Source: Actinomadura sp. NBRC 104412
GTDB taxonomy: Bacteria; Actinomycetota; Actinomycetes; Streptosporangiales; Streptosporangiaceae
Assembly (NCBI RefSeq): GCF_030269515.1
Contig: NZ_BSTM01000008.1
Location: 220,988 to 284,987, forward strand
Length of the DNA stretch: 64,000 nucleotides
Reading direction: 5' to 3'
Shown: in pieces, positions 17,612 to 25,718 of the stretch
Layout: each line of letters starts with the position of its first letter
Numbering within the stretch: the first letter of the stretch is position 1
Notes under the pieces: model-generated
Seen by the model: only the letters and a program-made list of their open reading frames with translations
Told to the model about the DNA's origin: nothing
Databases searched by the model: none
Program-made: the position numbers and the translations under genes

Positions 17612-17753
17612 TCGATCAGAAGCTCGCTAAAATATGGACCTAGCACTCGGTTTCAGATTTTTACTAGTGTCTGCGCCTAATCACCCATAAGTCATTCACT
17701 TCTGGACCTCACCGGCTAGAAGCGGAGCAAACTGGAGAACCCAGACAAATTTT

Positions 17754-17771
17754 CTGTGATCTGAGTCACAG
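17754..17771. promoter_or_regulatory. Crp-like palindrome CTGTGA-N6-TCACAG
   Basis: The 18-mer CTGTGATCTGAGTCACAG is a perfect inverted repeat of two 6-nt arms around six bases. It contains the TGTGA-N6-TCACA pattern bound by Crp/Fnr-family regulators, including actinobacterial Crp. It lies 54 bp before the ATG of the first GT2 gene and about 335 bp before the carbamoyltransferase. Binding is inferred from the match only. Confidence 0.55.
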
Positions 17772-17825
17772 CGGCGCGCCGCCGGACGGGCGGTAGGCCC
17801 CGCCTCACCGGGGTAGGGCGCCGCC

Positions 17826-18713
17826 ATGCGCTGCACCGTCGCAGTGATCAGCCGCGACCGGCGGCGGTCGCTGCTGGACGTCCTGTCCCGGCTGGCCGAA
17901 CTGCCGGGGCGGCCGCCGGTCATCGTGGTCGACAACGCCTCGACCGACGGCACCGCCGACGCCGTCGCCGAGCGGTTCCCGCAGGTCCGGCTGATCCGCG
18001 CGGACGACAACCTGGGCGCGGTCGGGCGCAACGCCGCCCTCGACCACGTCCGCACGCCCTACGTGGCCTTCTGCGACGACGACACCTGGTGGGAGCCGGG
18101 CGCGCTGGACCGCGCCGCCGACCTGCTGGACGCCCATCCGCGCCTGGCCGTCGTGACCGGGCGCATCCTCGTCGAGCCCGGCGGACGGGAGGACCCGATC
18201 GTCCCCGAGCTGCGCGACTCGCCGATGCCGGGCCCCCGCTGGCTGCCCGGCCCCGCGCTCGGCTCGTTCCTGGCGGGCGCCTCGATGCTGCGCGCCGAGG
18301 CGTTCCGCGAGGCCGGCGGGTTCTCGCCGCGCCTGTGGCTCGGCGGGGAGGAGGAACTGCTCAGCGCCGACCTGCTCGCCCTCGGCTGGCACCTCTGCTA
18401 CGCCGAGGACGTCGTCGTCCACCACCGGCCCTCGCGGCTGCGCGAACCGCACCGGCGCCGGATGGACGGCGTCCGCAACGCCCTGTGGACCACCTGGCTG
18501 CGCAGGCCGCTGCCCAGCGCGGTGCGGCGCACCGGCGGGCTGCTGCGCCGCGTGCCCCGCGACCGGGTCACGGCCGCCGCGCTGCTCCGGGCGGCACGGG
18601 GCGTCCCGTGGGTGATCCGCGAGCGCCGTCCGGTGCCGCCCGCGGTCGAGGCCCGCCTGCGGACCCTGGACGAGCCCCAGCGGCGCTCCCGCGCCCGCCG
18701 CTACGTCAGCTAG
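17826..18713 (+). CDS. GT2-family glycosyltransferase, tandem copy 1
   Basis: A 295-residue inverting GT-A enzyme. VAVISRDRRRSLLDVL opens the fold and VIVVDNASTDGTAD is near residue 35. NLGAVGRNAAL follows, and the metal-binding DxD-like motif is AFCDDDTWW near residue 80. Conserved EAGGFSPRLWLGGEEELLSADL lies near residues 160-180, where the catalytic base is expected. The C-terminal 100 residues are Arg-rich with no clear membrane span. It is transcribed away from the heptose operon and followed after 42 nt by a paralogue. A shared role in the same carbohydrate is likely but inferred. Confidence 0.88.
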   Translation: MRCTVAVISRDRRRSLLDVLSRLAELPGRPPVIVVDNASTDGTADAVAERFPQVRLIRADDNLGAVGRNAALDHVRTPYVAFCDDDTWWEPGALDRAADLLDAHPRLAVVTGRILVEPGGREDPIVPELRDSPMPGPRWLPGPALGSFLAGASMLRAEAFREAGGFSPRLWLGGEEELLSADLLALGWHLCYAEDVVVHHRPSRLREPHRRRMDGVRNALWTTWLRRPLPSAVRRTGGLLRRVPRDRVTAAALLRAARGVPWVIRERRPVPPAVEARLRTLDEPQRRSRARRYVS

Positions 18714-18755
18714 ACGGCTGGACGGCCAGACCCGCGAGTCCCGGAGGACACCGCC

Positions 18756-19604
18756 ATGGAGGACGACGTCACCGTCGTGGTCATGACCCGTGACCGGGCC
18801 GGCGAGCTGCGCCACAGCCTGACCCGGCACGAGGCGCCGGTGATCGTGGTGGACAACGGCTCCACGGACGACACCGCGGACGTGGCGCGGCAGGCCGGGG
18901 CGCGGCTGATCCGGCTCCCGGAGAACCGGGGCGCCGCCGCCCGCAACATCGGCGTCCGCGAGGCCGACACGCCCTATGTCGCCTTCGCCGACGACGACTC
19001 CTGGTGGGCGCCCGGAGCGTTGCGCCGCGCCGCCCGCACCATGGACGCCTACCCGCGGACCGCCCTGGTGACGGCGCGGGTGCTGGTCGGCGAGGACGAG
19101 CGGCTCGAACCGGTGTCGGAGGAGATGGCCCGCTCGCCGCTCGGGCAGCCCGAGCACCTGCCGGGACGCGCCGTGCTCGGCTTCCTGGCCTGCGCCGCGC
19201 TGGTCCGCCGGGACGCGTTCCTGGACGCCGGCGGCTTCTCCGGCACGCTGCACTTCGGCGGCGAGGAGGAACTGCTGGCGCTCGACCTGGCCTCCGCCGG
19301 CTGGGGCCTGGCCTACCTGCCCGAGCTGGTCGTCCACCACCATCCGTCATCGCAACGGCCCGACCCCGCGCTCAGGCTGCGCAGGCAGCTCCGCAACCGG
19401 CTGCTCACCGCGTGGCTGCGCCGCCCGCTGCCCGCGTTCGGCAAGGAGGTGCTCGCGGCGCTCGCGACACCGGACGGCAGGGGCGCTCTCGCCGACGCCG
19501 CCCGCACCTGGCCGAGCGTCGCCCGCGACCGCCGCCGTCTGCCGCCCGAGGTCGAACGCGCCCGCGCCGCACTAGACGGGGGCTGGCCGGGGACTGGCCG
19601 GTGA
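18756..19604 (+). CDS. GT2-family glycosyltransferase, tandem copy 2
   Basis: A 282-residue paralogue of the preceding gene with the same motif order: VVVMTRDRAGELRHSL, VIVVDNGSTDDTAD, NRGAAARNIGV, AFADDDSWW, then DAGGFSGTLHFGGEEELLALDL. A GGAGGACACCGCC segment before the ATG supplies the ribosome site. The pair may add successive residues or arose by local duplication. The stop TGA abuts the convergent Nudix stop with no gap, so the two transcripts meet here. Confidence 0.88.
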   Translation: MEDDVTVVVMTRDRAGELRHSLTRHEAPVIVVDNGSTDDTADVARQAGARLIRLPENRGAAARNIGVREADTPYVAFADDDSWWAPGALRRAARTMDAYPRTALVTARVLVGEDERLEPVSEEMARSPLGQPEHLPGRAVLGFLACAALVRRDAFLDAGGFSGTLHFGGEEELLALDLASAGWGLAYLPELVVHHHPSSQRPDPALRLRRQLRNRLLTAWLRRPLPAFGKEVLAALATPDGRGALADAARTWPSVARDRRRLPPEVERARAALDGGWPGTGR

Positions 19605-20120
19605 CTAGTGGTGCCAGGGAAGCTCGACCGGCTCCGCGGGGACGCGCCCGGCCAGGAGCTCCCTCAGGAGCGGGACGAGCCCCAGCGGGTAGACGAGGTC
19701 CTGCGTGGTGGCCAGCTCGTCCACCGTCCACCAGCGGTGACCGGTGAGCTGCGAGCGTTCGAAGTCCTCCTGGCCGGCGGTGTCGACCTCGTGCGCGTGC
19801 GTGCGATACAGGAAGAAGTCGTCCCGCAGCGTCCCGCGGATCCAGCCGAGATCGGCGTAGCCGGACGTGACCGCGACCGGGGCGCCCAGCTCCGCCGGTT
19901 CGACCGCGAGGCCGGTCTCCTCGCGCAGCTCGCGCGCCGCCGCCTCGGCCAGCCCCTCGCCCTTGCCGACGCCGCCGCCCGGCGTGAGCCAGCAGTGGTC
20001 GACCCCGGGCGTGTGCCGCTCGGCGAACCGGAACAGCAGCAGCCGGTCCTCACCGTCCAGGAGCAGCACCCGCGCCGAGCGGCGCTTGTACCCCTCCCCG
20101 CGAAGGAAGCGAAGGCTCAC
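19605..20120 (-). CDS. Nudix hydrolase
   Basis: A 171-residue protein with the Nudix box from about residue 49: GGGVGKGEGLAEAAARELRE-ETGL, matching Gx5Ex7REUxEExGU. The family cleaves nucleoside diphosphates linked to another group, and the substrate is not predictable here. The N-terminus VSLRFLRGEGYKRRSARVLL begins at GTG 20120, which overlaps the SRPBCC stop (GTGA). The two genes are therefore coupled. A role in clearing nucleotide sugars from the adjacent glycan genes is possible but unproven. Confidence 0.88.
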   Translation of the reverse strand: MSLRFLRGEGYKRRSARVLLLDGEDRLLLFRFAERHTPGVDHCWLTPGGGVGKGEGLAEAAARELREETGLAVEPAELGAPVAVTSGYADLGWIRGTLRDDFFLYRTHAHEVDTAGQEDFERSQLTGHRWWTVDELATTQDLVYPLGLVPLLRELLAGRVPAEPVELPWHH

Positions 20121-20557
20121 CCTGTCAGCTCGGAGTCGAGCTTGACCAGTTGCTCGTCGTAGATGCGCCGGAGGCCGCGCGGCGCGAACGTCCGCTCGAA
20201 GAAGCCGCCGACGCCGCTCGCGCCGTTCCACGTGGTCGTCACCCGAACCCGCGCGCCCTCGCCCGCGGGGGAGACCGACCAGGTCGTGACCATCGAGGAG
20301 TTGGTGTCCCGCTCCACCAGCGTGCGCTCCTCGGGAACGGTCACCGTCATCAGGCAGTCGCGCACCCGCTTGCTGGTCGCGGCCAGCTTCCAGTGCACGA
20401 CGGTGCCCTCGCCCTGGCCGCCCTCGCGGACCTCGTACTCGCTGAAATGCCCGGTCAGGATCCTCGACCGGGTGCCCTGGTAATCGCTCAGCGCCTCGAA
20501 CGCCCTGTCCGCTCCTGCGCCGACGGTCTTCTCTGCGGTAGCCGTGACCTGACCCAT
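20117..20557 (-). CDS. SRPBCC (START/polyketide-cyclase-like) family protein
   Basis: A 146-residue single-domain protein. The N-terminal VTATAEKTVGAGADRAFEAL, the central GTVVHWKL and MTVTVPEERTLVERDT strands, and the final amphipathic helix (RRIYDEQLVKLDSEL) fit the helix-grip fold that binds hydrophobic ligands. ATG 20557 is preferred because GGAAGG lies nine bases upstream. An ATG at 20566 would sit directly on that site. Ligand unknown. It is coupled to the Nudix gene by a 4-nt overlap. Confidence 0.8.
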   Translation of the reverse strand: MGQVTATAEKTVGAGADRAFEALSDYQGTRSRILTGHFSEYEVREGGQGEGTVVHWKLAATSKRVRDCLMTVTVPEERTLVERDTNSSMVTTWSVSPAGEGARVRVTTTWNGASGVGGFFERTFAPRGLRRIYDEQLVKLDSELTG

Positions 20558-20581
20558 GCGCCCCATCCTTCCAGACACGCG

Positions 20582-20620
20582 CACGGCGCCCCGTCCCAAG
20601 ACACGGGACGGGGCGCCGTG
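20582..20620 (-). terminator. Strong hairpin after the M14 peptidase gene
   Basis: A perfect 16-bp inverted repeat (CACGGCGCCCCGTCCC and its complement) flanks the 7-nt loop AAGACAC. It begins 12 nt past the peptidase stop. No long T run follows, as is usual in GC-rich actinobacteria. It should also insulate the SRPBCC/Nudix pair from readthrough. Confidence 0.8.
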
Positions 20621-20632
20621 GGTGTGCCGTGC

Positions 20633-23275
20633 TCAGCCGAGGGCGTCCGGGCGGCCCTCCTTCGACGGGCCGTGGTAGATCGAGTTGATCACGATGGGCC
20701 AGCTCACCCGCGGCCAGGAGCGGAAGGTGATCTCGCTGCCGGCCAGGGTCGCGTGGCCCTTGCCGACATCGAAGCTCACCACGTTGGCCAGGCCGCCCAG
20801 CGCCTCGGTCCCGTGGGCGTACCCGCTGGCGAGCAGGTCGCCGTCACCGGGGTAGGTGGACGCGACCGTAGCCTCGCCCGTGACGCGGTAGGCGGCGTCC
20901 TGGTTGAACCAGACCGGCCAGTTCTCCGGCATGCCCCACGCGGCCGGGACGTCCGGCTTGTAGGAGGCGCGCAGCAGCGCGCCGGGCGCGCTGAACCTGG
21001 ACCGGTCGGTGGGCGTGGCGTTCTGCACCGGCAGGTTCAGGAGCTGCCGCGCGGTCTCCGAGCCGCTGCCGATCGCGACGAGGTTGCCGCCGCCGGACAC
21101 GAACTCGCCCAGCTTGGTCCAGCCCTCCTCGCCGACGCCGCGCGCCCACGCGAACTGCGGCGGGTTCTTGGCCGGGTCGAGCCCGTTGACGATGGTGTTC
21201 CGGGACACGCCGTCCGCCAGCACGATCGTGTCGTACTTCCCGCGCAGGTCGGTGTAGTCGTCGGCGCCCACGACCTTGTAGTTGACGCCGTACTGGTCGA
21301 ACATCCACGTCATCCAGCCGCCGGGCATGTTGTTGGCGCCGCGGATCAGCCCGACGCGGGTGCCCGGCTTGAGGGTGAAGCCGTCCACCTTCGGCATCGT
21401 GTCCGTGCCGTACACCGGGATGCCGGTGCCGGCCGCGACCGACTGGAGCGCCTGGCGCGCGGCGTGCGTGGGCGGGACGACGACGGTGCCGGGCGCGAAC
21501 GTCCGTCCCGCCGCCGTGAACTTCTCACCGGAGCGGAACACCGGCACGCCGGCCTTCTGCAGCCGGGCCAGCACGTGCGCCACACCGTACGACTCGGGCG
21601 CCACCAGGTACGCGCCGCGCGGGTTCGCCGGCATCGTCACCGGCTGCGGCACGACCTTCGTCACCTTCTGCAGCGAGGCCGTGAACGGCTTGTCGATCGG
21701 CTCGACGTCGACGCCCAGCAGCATCCCCAGATTGTCGGTGGTCTCGCTGTACGGCATGATCAGCGGGCAGTCCGCGCACTTGCGCGCCGACTGCTCGGGG
21801 TAGTCGTCGGCCTGGAGCAACTGGTGGATCCAGCGGCCCAGCGGCTGCCGGGTGCGCAGCACGTACGAGCCCGCCGGGTAGGTCTTGCCGCCCGCGGTGA
21901 ACGCCTTCCTGGCCTGCTGGATGTCCACCAGGCCGAACTCGAAGACCTTCAGCATCTCGTACACGGCGAAGGGGTCGCGCTGCCCGGCCGGGATCACGTA
22001 CGCCTCGGGCGTGCCCGGCTGGATGTCCGGCAGCGCCGTGGCGTTCCTCGTCGTCCGGTACAGGTTGTTGTACAGCCACGACTCGTGGTTGTCCGCGATG
22101 TACTTCATGCCCGCGTAGGCCGCCGTTTTGGCGTAGTCGACGATCTGCTCCAGCGTCCAGGTGTCGCTGTCGTAGGGCAGGAAGTTCCGCATCGACTTGG
22201 TCTGCGAGCCCAGCGGCCTGCCGTCGGAGCTCTTGAACGGCAGTGCCAGGTCCCGCGCGGAGGCGATCTCGGTCAGGAACAGCGAGGTGCCGATGAAGGA
22301 GTTGTAGCCTGACACGTCGGCGTTCCAGAAGATGCCGTAGGCGTCGTCGGTCTGGACGCCTTTCTTGTCGCCCGCCACGAGGTCGCGCACCACCGACTGG
22401 CCGAGGGAGTTGGCCGACTGGATCGTGATGGGGTCGACTCCGTTGCCGAGCGGCTCGTCGAAGGGCGGCGCCCAGATCCGCGGGTTGCCGGTCCCCGCCT
22501 GGTGCATGTAGTGCCCGGCGACCGGGCGGTAGGTCTGTTCGAGCCGTACCCGCGTCCGTGTCTCACGCTGGGTGAACATGAACCAGTCGCGGTTGTTGTC
22601 GTGCCCGACGTACTTGTGGTACAGGTCCGGGTACACGCGGTTGTACGGGGTGCCCTCGGTCTTGTTGAAGTGGTCCACGACCATGTGCTGCCCGTCGGGG
22701 TTCCCCGACGGGATCACCATCAGCACCACGTTGTCCAGCACGTTGTCGGTGTAGGCCGACTTCTCGGTGGCGAAGCGGTGCACGATGTCCACGAGGGCCT
22801 GGGTGTTGCCGACCTCGGTGGAGTGGAGCGTGCCCTCGACCAGGTAGACGGGCTTGGAACGCTCCGAGAGCCGCCGCGCCTCCGACTCGGAGATGCCGGG
22901 CGTGGCCAGGCGCTGGTTGTCCTTGACGATCCGGCCCAGGTCGCGCAGGTTCCGCGGTGAGCTGATGAACAGGACCGGGTAGTCGTTGTTCAGGGTCGTC
23001 TTGTCCACGACCTTGTAGTCGACCCGGTCCGAGCGGTCGCCGATCAGGCGGAAGTACTGCTTGATCCGGTCGAAGCCGGCGAGCCTGCCGGTCGTCCCCA
23101 TGGCGAAGCCGAAGAAGTCTTTGGGCGCTGGAATGGTCGAGCCATGTGCCGTGCGCGTGACCGCGCTGCCCACGCCGACCGCGTCGGAGTGCAGTGGCAC
23201 TGCGACGAGGGCGGCGGAGGTCAGCGCGGCGGCCAGCACGCGGGTGGTACGCCCGACCGAGGGGCGTCGGAGCAT
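20633..23275 (-). CDS. Secreted M14-family zinc carboxypeptidase-like protein
   Basis: An 880-residue protein with a signal peptide: basic MLRRPSVGRTTR, then an Ala/Leu-rich core to about residue 32. The zinc motif HxxE is at His151-Glu154 in EGTLHSTEVG. VIPSGNPDGQHMV near 200 and the later HYMHQAGTG fit M14 peptidases, with GHYMH a candidate third His. A Glu in FLTEIASARD may be catalytic. The C-terminal 400 residues form an additional glutamine-amidotransferase-like or beta-rich region (VGLIRGANNMPGGWM). It is far longer than single-domain M14 enzymes (about 300-400). It would act outside the cell. A GGAG site precedes the ATG. Confidence 0.85.
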   Translation of the reverse strand: MLRRPSVGRTTRVLAAALTSAALVAVPLHSDAVGVGSAVTRTAHGSTIPAPKDFFGFAMGTTGRLAGFDRIKQYFRLIGDRSDRVDYKVVDKTTLNNDYPVLFISSPRNLRDLGRIVKDNQRLATPGISESEARRLSERSKPVYLVEGTLHSTEVGNTQALVDIVHRFATEKSAYTDNVLDNVVLMVIPSGNPDGQHMVVDHFNKTEGTPYNRVYPDLYHKYVGHDNNRDWFMFTQRETRTRVRLEQTYRPVAGHYMHQAGTGNPRIWAPPFDEPLGNGVDPITIQSANSLGQSVVRDLVAGDKKGVQTDDAYGIFWNADVSGYNSFIGTSLFLTEIASARDLALPFKSSDGRPLGSQTKSMRNFLPYDSDTWTLEQIVDYAKTAAYAGMKYIADNHESWLYNNLYRTTRNATALPDIQPGTPEAYVIPAGQRDPFAVYEMLKVFEFGLVDIQQARKAFTAGGKTYPAGSYVLRTRQPLGRWIHQLLQADDYPEQSARKCADCPLIMPYSETTDNLGMLLGVDVEPIDKPFTASLQKVTKVVPQPVTMPANPRGAYLVAPESYGVAHVLARLQKAGVPVFRSGEKFTAAGRTFAPGTVVVPPTHAARQALQSVAAGTGIPVYGTDTMPKVDGFTLKPGTRVGLIRGANNMPGGWMTWMFDQYGVNYKVVGADDYTDLRGKYDTIVLADGVSRNTIVNGLDPAKNPPQFAWARGVGEEGWTKLGEFVSGGGNLVAIGSGSETARQLLNLPVQNATPTDRSRFSAPGALLRASYKPDVPAAWGMPENWPVWFNQDAAYRVTGEATVASTYPGDGDLLASGYAHGTEALGGLANVVSFDVGKGHATLAGSEITFRSWPRVSWPIVINSIYHGPSKEGRPDALG

Positions 23276-23469
23276 TCGATCTCCAGTTGTGCAAGGAGTG
23301 GGGGGTGATGGATCGAAGGACGCTGGGCGACCGCCGGCCGGTACGGTCGAGCCCAGAGTGGATCATGAAGTGCCGCGAGTCAATGCCGTGATCACCAATT
23401 TCCGCGCGGTGCCGTGCCGGCGGCGGTCGCGCCGTGTTCCCCTTTCGCGTCGCCGGGTAAGGCGTGGGC

Positions 23470-23880
23470 ATGTGTTGTGGGCGTTCGCGGTTGGTCGTGA
23501 TGGCCCTCCCCGTGGTGGTCGTGTGCGCGGGCCTGTGCGCGGGGTGCGGTACGGGATCCGAGAAGGACGGCGTGCGCGCTGCGGCGAACGCTTTGTTCCG
23601 GGACGTGCGCAACGGCGACGGCCACGCGGCGTGCACCCGCCTCGTACCACGGGCCGCGAGCACACTGGAGACGGGCGATACGCGCTGCGAGCAGCAGATC
23701 CTACGGCTCGGGCTGAAGGGCGGGCCGCTCGGCCCCGTGGAGGTGTGGGCGGACCAGGCCCGCGTCCGCGCCGGCACCGACACCGTGTTCCTCACACGCT
23801 GGGGGAGCGGCTGGCGCGTCACCGCGGTCGGCTGCGAGCCGCGCGACGACCGCCCGTACGACTGTGACGTCTCGACCTAG
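23470..23880 (+). CDS. Small lipoprotein-like secreted protein, unknown function
   Basis: A 136-residue protein starting at ATG 23470 (a GTG at 23464 is possible). The N-terminus has Arg residues, a hydrophobic core (LVVMALPVVVVCAGL) and CAGC at residues 23-26. This resembles a lipobox with an unusual Cys at -3. The mature part begins with a helix (DGVRAAANALFRDVRNGDGHAACTRL) and has four further Cys. It reads like actinobacterial SnoaL-like or DUF-type lipoproteins that monitor or bind small ligands, but I do not recognise the family firmly. It precedes the small membrane peptide by 16 nt. Confidence 0.65.
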   Translation: MCCGRSRLVVMALPVVVVCAGLCAGCGTGSEKDGVRAAANALFRDVRNGDGHAACTRLVPRAASTLETGDTRCEQQILRLGLKGGPLGPVEVWADQARVRAGTDTVFLTRWGSGWRVTAVGCEPRDDRPYDCDVST

Positions 23881-23896
23881 GAGGGCGGGCCGGCCT

Positions 23897-23980
23897 ATGA
23901 GAATGGTCTTCGCCCTGACCCTGACGATCATCGTGACCGGGCTGGCGTACTTCGCCGCGATCGGGCTGCTGCACCGATGA
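23897..23980 (+). CDS. 27-residue single-span membrane peptide coupled to DUF6766 gene
   Basis: This short frame encodes MRMVFALTLTIIVTGLAYFA followed by AIGLLHR. It has one membrane-spanning hydrophobic stretch with a basic residue at each end. An AGGAGGG site overlaps the previous stop, about 12 nt before the ATG. Its TGA overlaps the ATG of the DUF6766 gene (ATGA), the same coupling used by real genes in this genome. Small size makes chance possible, but the coupling, ribosome site and amphipathic ends argue for a translated subunit. Confidence 0.65.
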   Translation: MRMVFALTLTIIVTGLAYFAAIGLLHR

Positions 23981-24651
23981 GGACCTTCCTCCGGGAGAAC
24001 GCGCTGACGCTGTTCTTCCTGGTCGCGCTGGCCGGTGCGCTGGCCGGGCAGGCGTTCTCCGGTCTCGCGCTGTTCAACGAGCAGCAGGTCGCGCAGGGGG
24101 CGCCTCCGGTCGGCATGGCCGACTACCTGACCGGCTCGCGGTTCGCGGTGGACGTGACCGAGAACTGGCAGTCGGAGTACCTCCAGTTCTTCCTCTTCAT
24201 CTATGTGACCGTCTGGCTCACGCAGCGCGGCTCGCCCGAGTCCAAGGAACCGGGCAAGGAGGGCAGGGAGAGCGCGAGGATGCAGAAGGTGGACGAGTAC
24301 GCCGGGCCGGAGTCGCCCAGACCGGCGCGCGCCACCGGTCTGCGCGGCGTGCTGTTCGCCAACTCGCTCGGCCTCGTCATGGCGGCGGTGTTCTTCGGCT
24401 CCTGGACGGTGCACTCCGTCACCGGCTGGGTCGCCTACAACGCCGACCGGCTCGCGCAGCAGGAGGACACCGTCTCCTGGTTCGGGTACCTCGGCCGGCC
24501 GGACTTCTGGAACCGGACGATGCAGAACTGGCAGTCGGAGTTCCTGGCCGTGGCGTCCATGGTGGTGCTGTCGATCTACCTGCGGCAACGCGGGTCGCCC
24601 GAGTCCAAGCCGGTCGGCGCCCAGCACAGGAGCACGGGTATTGAAGGGTGA
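23977..24651 (+). CDS. DUF6766-family membrane protein
   Basis: A 224-residue membrane protein of the actinobacterial DUF6766 type. It contains an internal repeat: NWQSEYLQFFLFIYVTVWL-TQRGSPESK at about residues 64-90 and NWQSEFLAVASMVVLSIYL-RQRGSPESK near the C-terminus. Each copy combines an NWQSE entry, a membrane span and an RGSPESK exit. Two more hydrophobic spans precede the repeats (TLFFLVALAGALAGQ and LGLVMAAVFFGSW). Function unknown. Translation is coupled to the upstream 27-residue peptide, which may be a partner subunit. Confidence 0.8.
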   Translation: MRTFLRENALTLFFLVALAGALAGQAFSGLALFNEQQVAQGAPPVGMADYLTGSRFAVDVTENWQSEYLQFFLFIYVTVWLTQRGSPESKEPGKEGRESARMQKVDEYAGPESPRPARATGLRGVLFANSLGLVMAAVFFGSWTVHSVTGWVAYNADRLAQQEDTVSWFGYLGRPDFWNRTMQNWQSEFLAVASMVVLSIYLRQRGSPESKPVGAQHRSTGIEG

Positions 24652-24758
24652 CACGGGCGTCCAGGACGTTATGGTCGTCATCACGGATCGCGTACGAGCG
24701 GTGGCGCAAACGTGGCGGCCGCGTGACGAGCAGGCGTGGCGAGTACGGAGGTGGGGGC

Positions 24759-25565
24759 ATGCCGGCGGGCGAGTGGGCACCGACGGGCGTCGACCTCGCG
24801 ACGCCCAACACGGCGCGGATCTACGACTATCTGCTCGGCGGCAAGGACAACTACGAGGCCGACCGGCGGGTGGCAGAGCGGCTGCTGGAGATCATTCCCC
24901 AGGCGAGGACGGCCGCGCGGCAGAACCACCTGTTCATCGGGAGGGCGGTGCGGTACCTGGCGGGGCTGGGCGTCCGCCAGTTCGTCGACATCGGCTCCAA
25001 GCTGCCGGCGAGCGGCAACGCGCACGAGGTCGCGGCCGCGGTGGCGCCCGGCGCCCGGGTGGTGTTCGCCGACTCCGATCCGGTGGTGCTCGCGCATGCG
25101 CGGGCGTTGCTGACCGGCAATGTCGACACGCTGGTGGAACGGTCGGACCCGTCGCGCCCGGATGCGGTGCTGGACGAGCCGCGGGTGCGCGGGCTGCTCG
25201 ACCTCGAGCGTCCCACGGCGGTGATCCTCGACCGGGTGCTGCACTTCATCAAGGACGAGGCGGAGGCCGTGGCGGCCGTTGCGCGGCTGGCCAGGGCGCT
25301 GCCGAACGGGTTCGTGGTCTTCACCCACATCACGCAGGAGCCCGCGCCGGAGTCCAGCGAGGACGTCGGCCGCGTGTTCCAGCCCAGCACCGCGCATTTC
25401 TGGGGGCGGTCCCGCGCGGAGATCGAGCGCATCGTCGCCCCGCTGGACCTGGTGGAGCCGGGCCTGACCTACACCTCGGAGTGGCGCGGCGATCCGTCTG
25501 AGGAGCAGGTCGACAAGCACGAGCACACCTACACGCTCGCGGGCGTCGGGCGCACCCGTTCCTGA
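24759..25565 (+). CDS. SAM-dependent methyltransferase, DUF574 (Methyltransf_19-type) family
   Basis: A 268-residue protein. The hallmark N-terminus ATPNTARIYDYLLGGKDNYEADR is followed by QNHLFIGRAVRYLA and FVDIGSKLPASGNAHEVA for SAM binding. VFADSDPVVLAHARALL and AVILDRVLHFI come next. The C-terminus LAGVGRTRS is also typical. The family is abundant in filamentous actinobacteria and its substrates are unknown. ATG 24759 is fixed by GGAGGTG six bases upstream. Earlier in-frame starts would lie in poorly coding sequence. The Scr1-like gene follows on the same strand. Confidence 0.88.
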   Translation: MPAGEWAPTGVDLATPNTARIYDYLLGGKDNYEADRRVAERLLEIIPQARTAARQNHLFIGRAVRYLAGLGVRQFVDIGSKLPASGNAHEVAAAVAPGARVVFADSDPVVLAHARALLTGNVDTLVERSDPSRPDAVLDEPRVRGLLDLERPTAVILDRVLHFIKDEAEAVAAVARLARALPNGFVVFTHITQEPAPESSEDVGRVFQPSTAHFWGRSRAEIERIVAPLDLVEPGLTYTSEWRGDPSEEQVDKHEHTYTLAGVGRTRS

Positions 25566-25718
25566 GCCCGTCCCGGGTCGTGGCGGGACGCGGATCACGG
25601 GCGTCCGGTACATCGGAGACTGGCCGCAATGTGCCGAGTGCCCGATCCTTCGGCCCGCGATGGAATCATGTCGGGGACGCGAATCTTGGCGACCATGACG
25701 ATCGGGCGGGTCAGTGTG

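Larger units (their letters stand above)
17420..17825. promoter_or_regulatory. Divergent promoter region between heptose operon and GT2 pair
   Basis: The 406-nt gap holds no credible gene. Its central part (about 17620-17770) is the most AT-rich stretch of the window, with runs such as AAAATATGG, CAGATTTTTACTAG and ACAAATTTTCTG. It must contain the promoters for the ten-gene minus operon and the plus-strand glycosyltransferases. A Crp-like palindrome and a set of 12-nt repeats lie inside it and are listed separately. Individual -35/-10 boxes cannot be fixed with confidence. Confidence 0.6.

Noticed and set aside
20150..22312. 720-codon open frame on the plus strand
   Set aside because: It runs through the SRPBCC gene and the M14 peptidase on the opposite strand and has low-complexity His/Arg/Gly-rich sequence.
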